Shown here one piece after another: positions 6,230-6,446 of a stretch of DNA of 6,446 nucleotides. This DNA is from Methanomicrobiales archaeon (lineage in GTDB: Archaea; Halobacteriota; Methanomicrobia; Methanomicrobiales; Methanoculleaceae): NCBI GenBank assembly GCA_012521035.1, contig JAAYND010000164.1, positions 1 through 6,446 on the forward strand. Reading direction: 5' to 3'. The first letter of the stretch is position 1, and each line of letters opens with the position of its first letter. The translations under genes were made by a program, and so were the position numbers. The notes below the pieces were generated by a model, which worked only from the letters and a program-made list of their open reading frames with translations, was not told where the DNA came from and did no database searches.

Positions 6230-6304
6230 CGCTGCCGACACCGCAGTGAAGACAAGGGCGAGAAATACACACAAACATATGTAGTTATTCAAAATGACTC
6301 TCAC
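6230..6304 (-). pseudogene. Signal-peptide-like remnant, minus strand
   Basis: From GTG 6304 the minus strand reads VRVILNNYICLCVFL followed by ALVFTAVSA: an Arg near the start, a hydrophobic core and an Ala-type cleavage site. TATA-like DNA (TTAAATATAT on the minus strand, near 6323-6332) lies at a leaderless spacing. Beyond about 6230 the frame shows no recognisable domain, and it then runs antisense through the intact hepT gene to 5732, which is not credible as a protein. It may be the orphaned N-terminus of a lost surface protein, possibly the one represented at 4879-5262. A chance hydrophobic frame in intergenic DNA is also possible. Confidence 0.3.
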
Positions 6305-6321
6305 GAAGTAATACAAATAAC

Positions 6322-6334
6322 AATATATTTAATA
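6322..6334 (+). promoter_or_regulatory. TATA box of the right-edge gene
   Basis: AATATATTTAATA is a good archaeal TATA element in an AT-rich pocket. Transcription would start near 6350-6355, almost at the ATG at 6357. Because the element reads as TATA-like on both strands, it could also have driven the minus-strand remnant at 6304. Confidence 0.55.
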
Positions 6335-6356
6335 TCTAACAATAAAGCTCCCTCCA

Positions 6357-6446
6357 ATGAGACCAGAGCAAACAGCACTCCTCTGCATCCTGATCTTTGC
6401 ACTCGCAGCTCCCGTAGCGGCCAGCGGCGTTGCAAGGACCATCACC
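6357..6446 (+). CDS. N-terminus of an exported protein, truncated by window edge
   Basis: The first 30 codons are visible, beginning MRPEQTALLCILIFAL. An Arg near the start, a hydrophobic core at about 7-18 and small residues (PVAASG) make a clear signal peptide, cleaved near residues 22-24. The mature part begins VARTIT, recalling the N-termini of secreted Methanomicrobiales surface proteins, but this is too short to identify. No Shine-Dalgarno site is seen (CTCCCTCCA precedes the ATG), and the TATA box sits about 30 bases upstream, which together point to a leaderless message. The protein continues beyond the window. Confidence 0.7.
   Translation, partial: MRPEQTALLCILIFALAAPVAASGVARTIT

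Noticed and set aside
5732..6316. Minus-strand 194-codon frame starting at TTG 6316
   Set aside because: Most of it is antisense to the well-supported hepT. Only its first part, upstream of hepT, resembles a signal peptide and is kept as a remnant.

Overview
The window looks like chromosome of a methanogenic archaeon, most likely a Methanomicrobiales member of the Methanoculleus type. Coding DNA is GC-rich while promoters are AT-rich with archaeal TATA boxes. Shine-Dalgarno sites (AAGGTG, GGGAG, AGGAGG) appear on some genes and are missing on others. Two genes at the edges encode exported proteins, and the left one is a DUF3344/PKD/CARDB mosaic typical of methanogen cell surfaces. The genus is inferred from protein style, not from a marker gene.

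Layout. (1) Positions 1-3523, minus strand: one uninterrupted reading frame of 1174 codons, running off the left edge, encodes a large secreted surface protein: signal peptide, DUF3344-like module, three PKD domains, a PGF-pre-PGF-like module, Gly/Ser linker, CARDB-like domain and a second DUF3344-like module. (2) 3524-3974: a divergent intergenic region with AT-rich promoter DNA, two palindromes of the form ACCT-N4-AGGT, a possible 23-codon small ORF, a consensus TATA box and a six-codon leader ORF. (3) 3975-4910, plus strand: a polytopic membrane protein resembling nucleoside-recognition (Gate) proteins, with two recognisable internal repeats. (4) 4879 to about 5262, minus strand: a decayed fragment of a methanogen surface-protein domain, readable only by changing frame twice. 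(5) 5450-6119, plus strand: an overlapping mntA-hepT pair, a HEPN/MNT (type VII) toxin-antitoxin module with all signature residues intact. (6) 6120-6356: intergenic DNA with a small palindrome, a minus-strand signal-peptide-like remnant and an AT-rich promoter. (7) 6357-6446, plus strand: the first 30 codons of another exported protein, probably on a leaderless transcript.

How the parts relate. Surface-protein genes and debris lie on both sides of the toxin-antitoxin pair. The minus-strand fragment to its left lacks an N-terminus, and a minus-strand signal-peptide-like stretch lies to its right. The simplest reading, which is inference, is that the module landed in or replaced part of an older surface-protein gene that later decayed. 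The membrane protein appears to be an independent single-gene unit. No tRNA, rRNA, CRISPR array or insertion sequence was seen.
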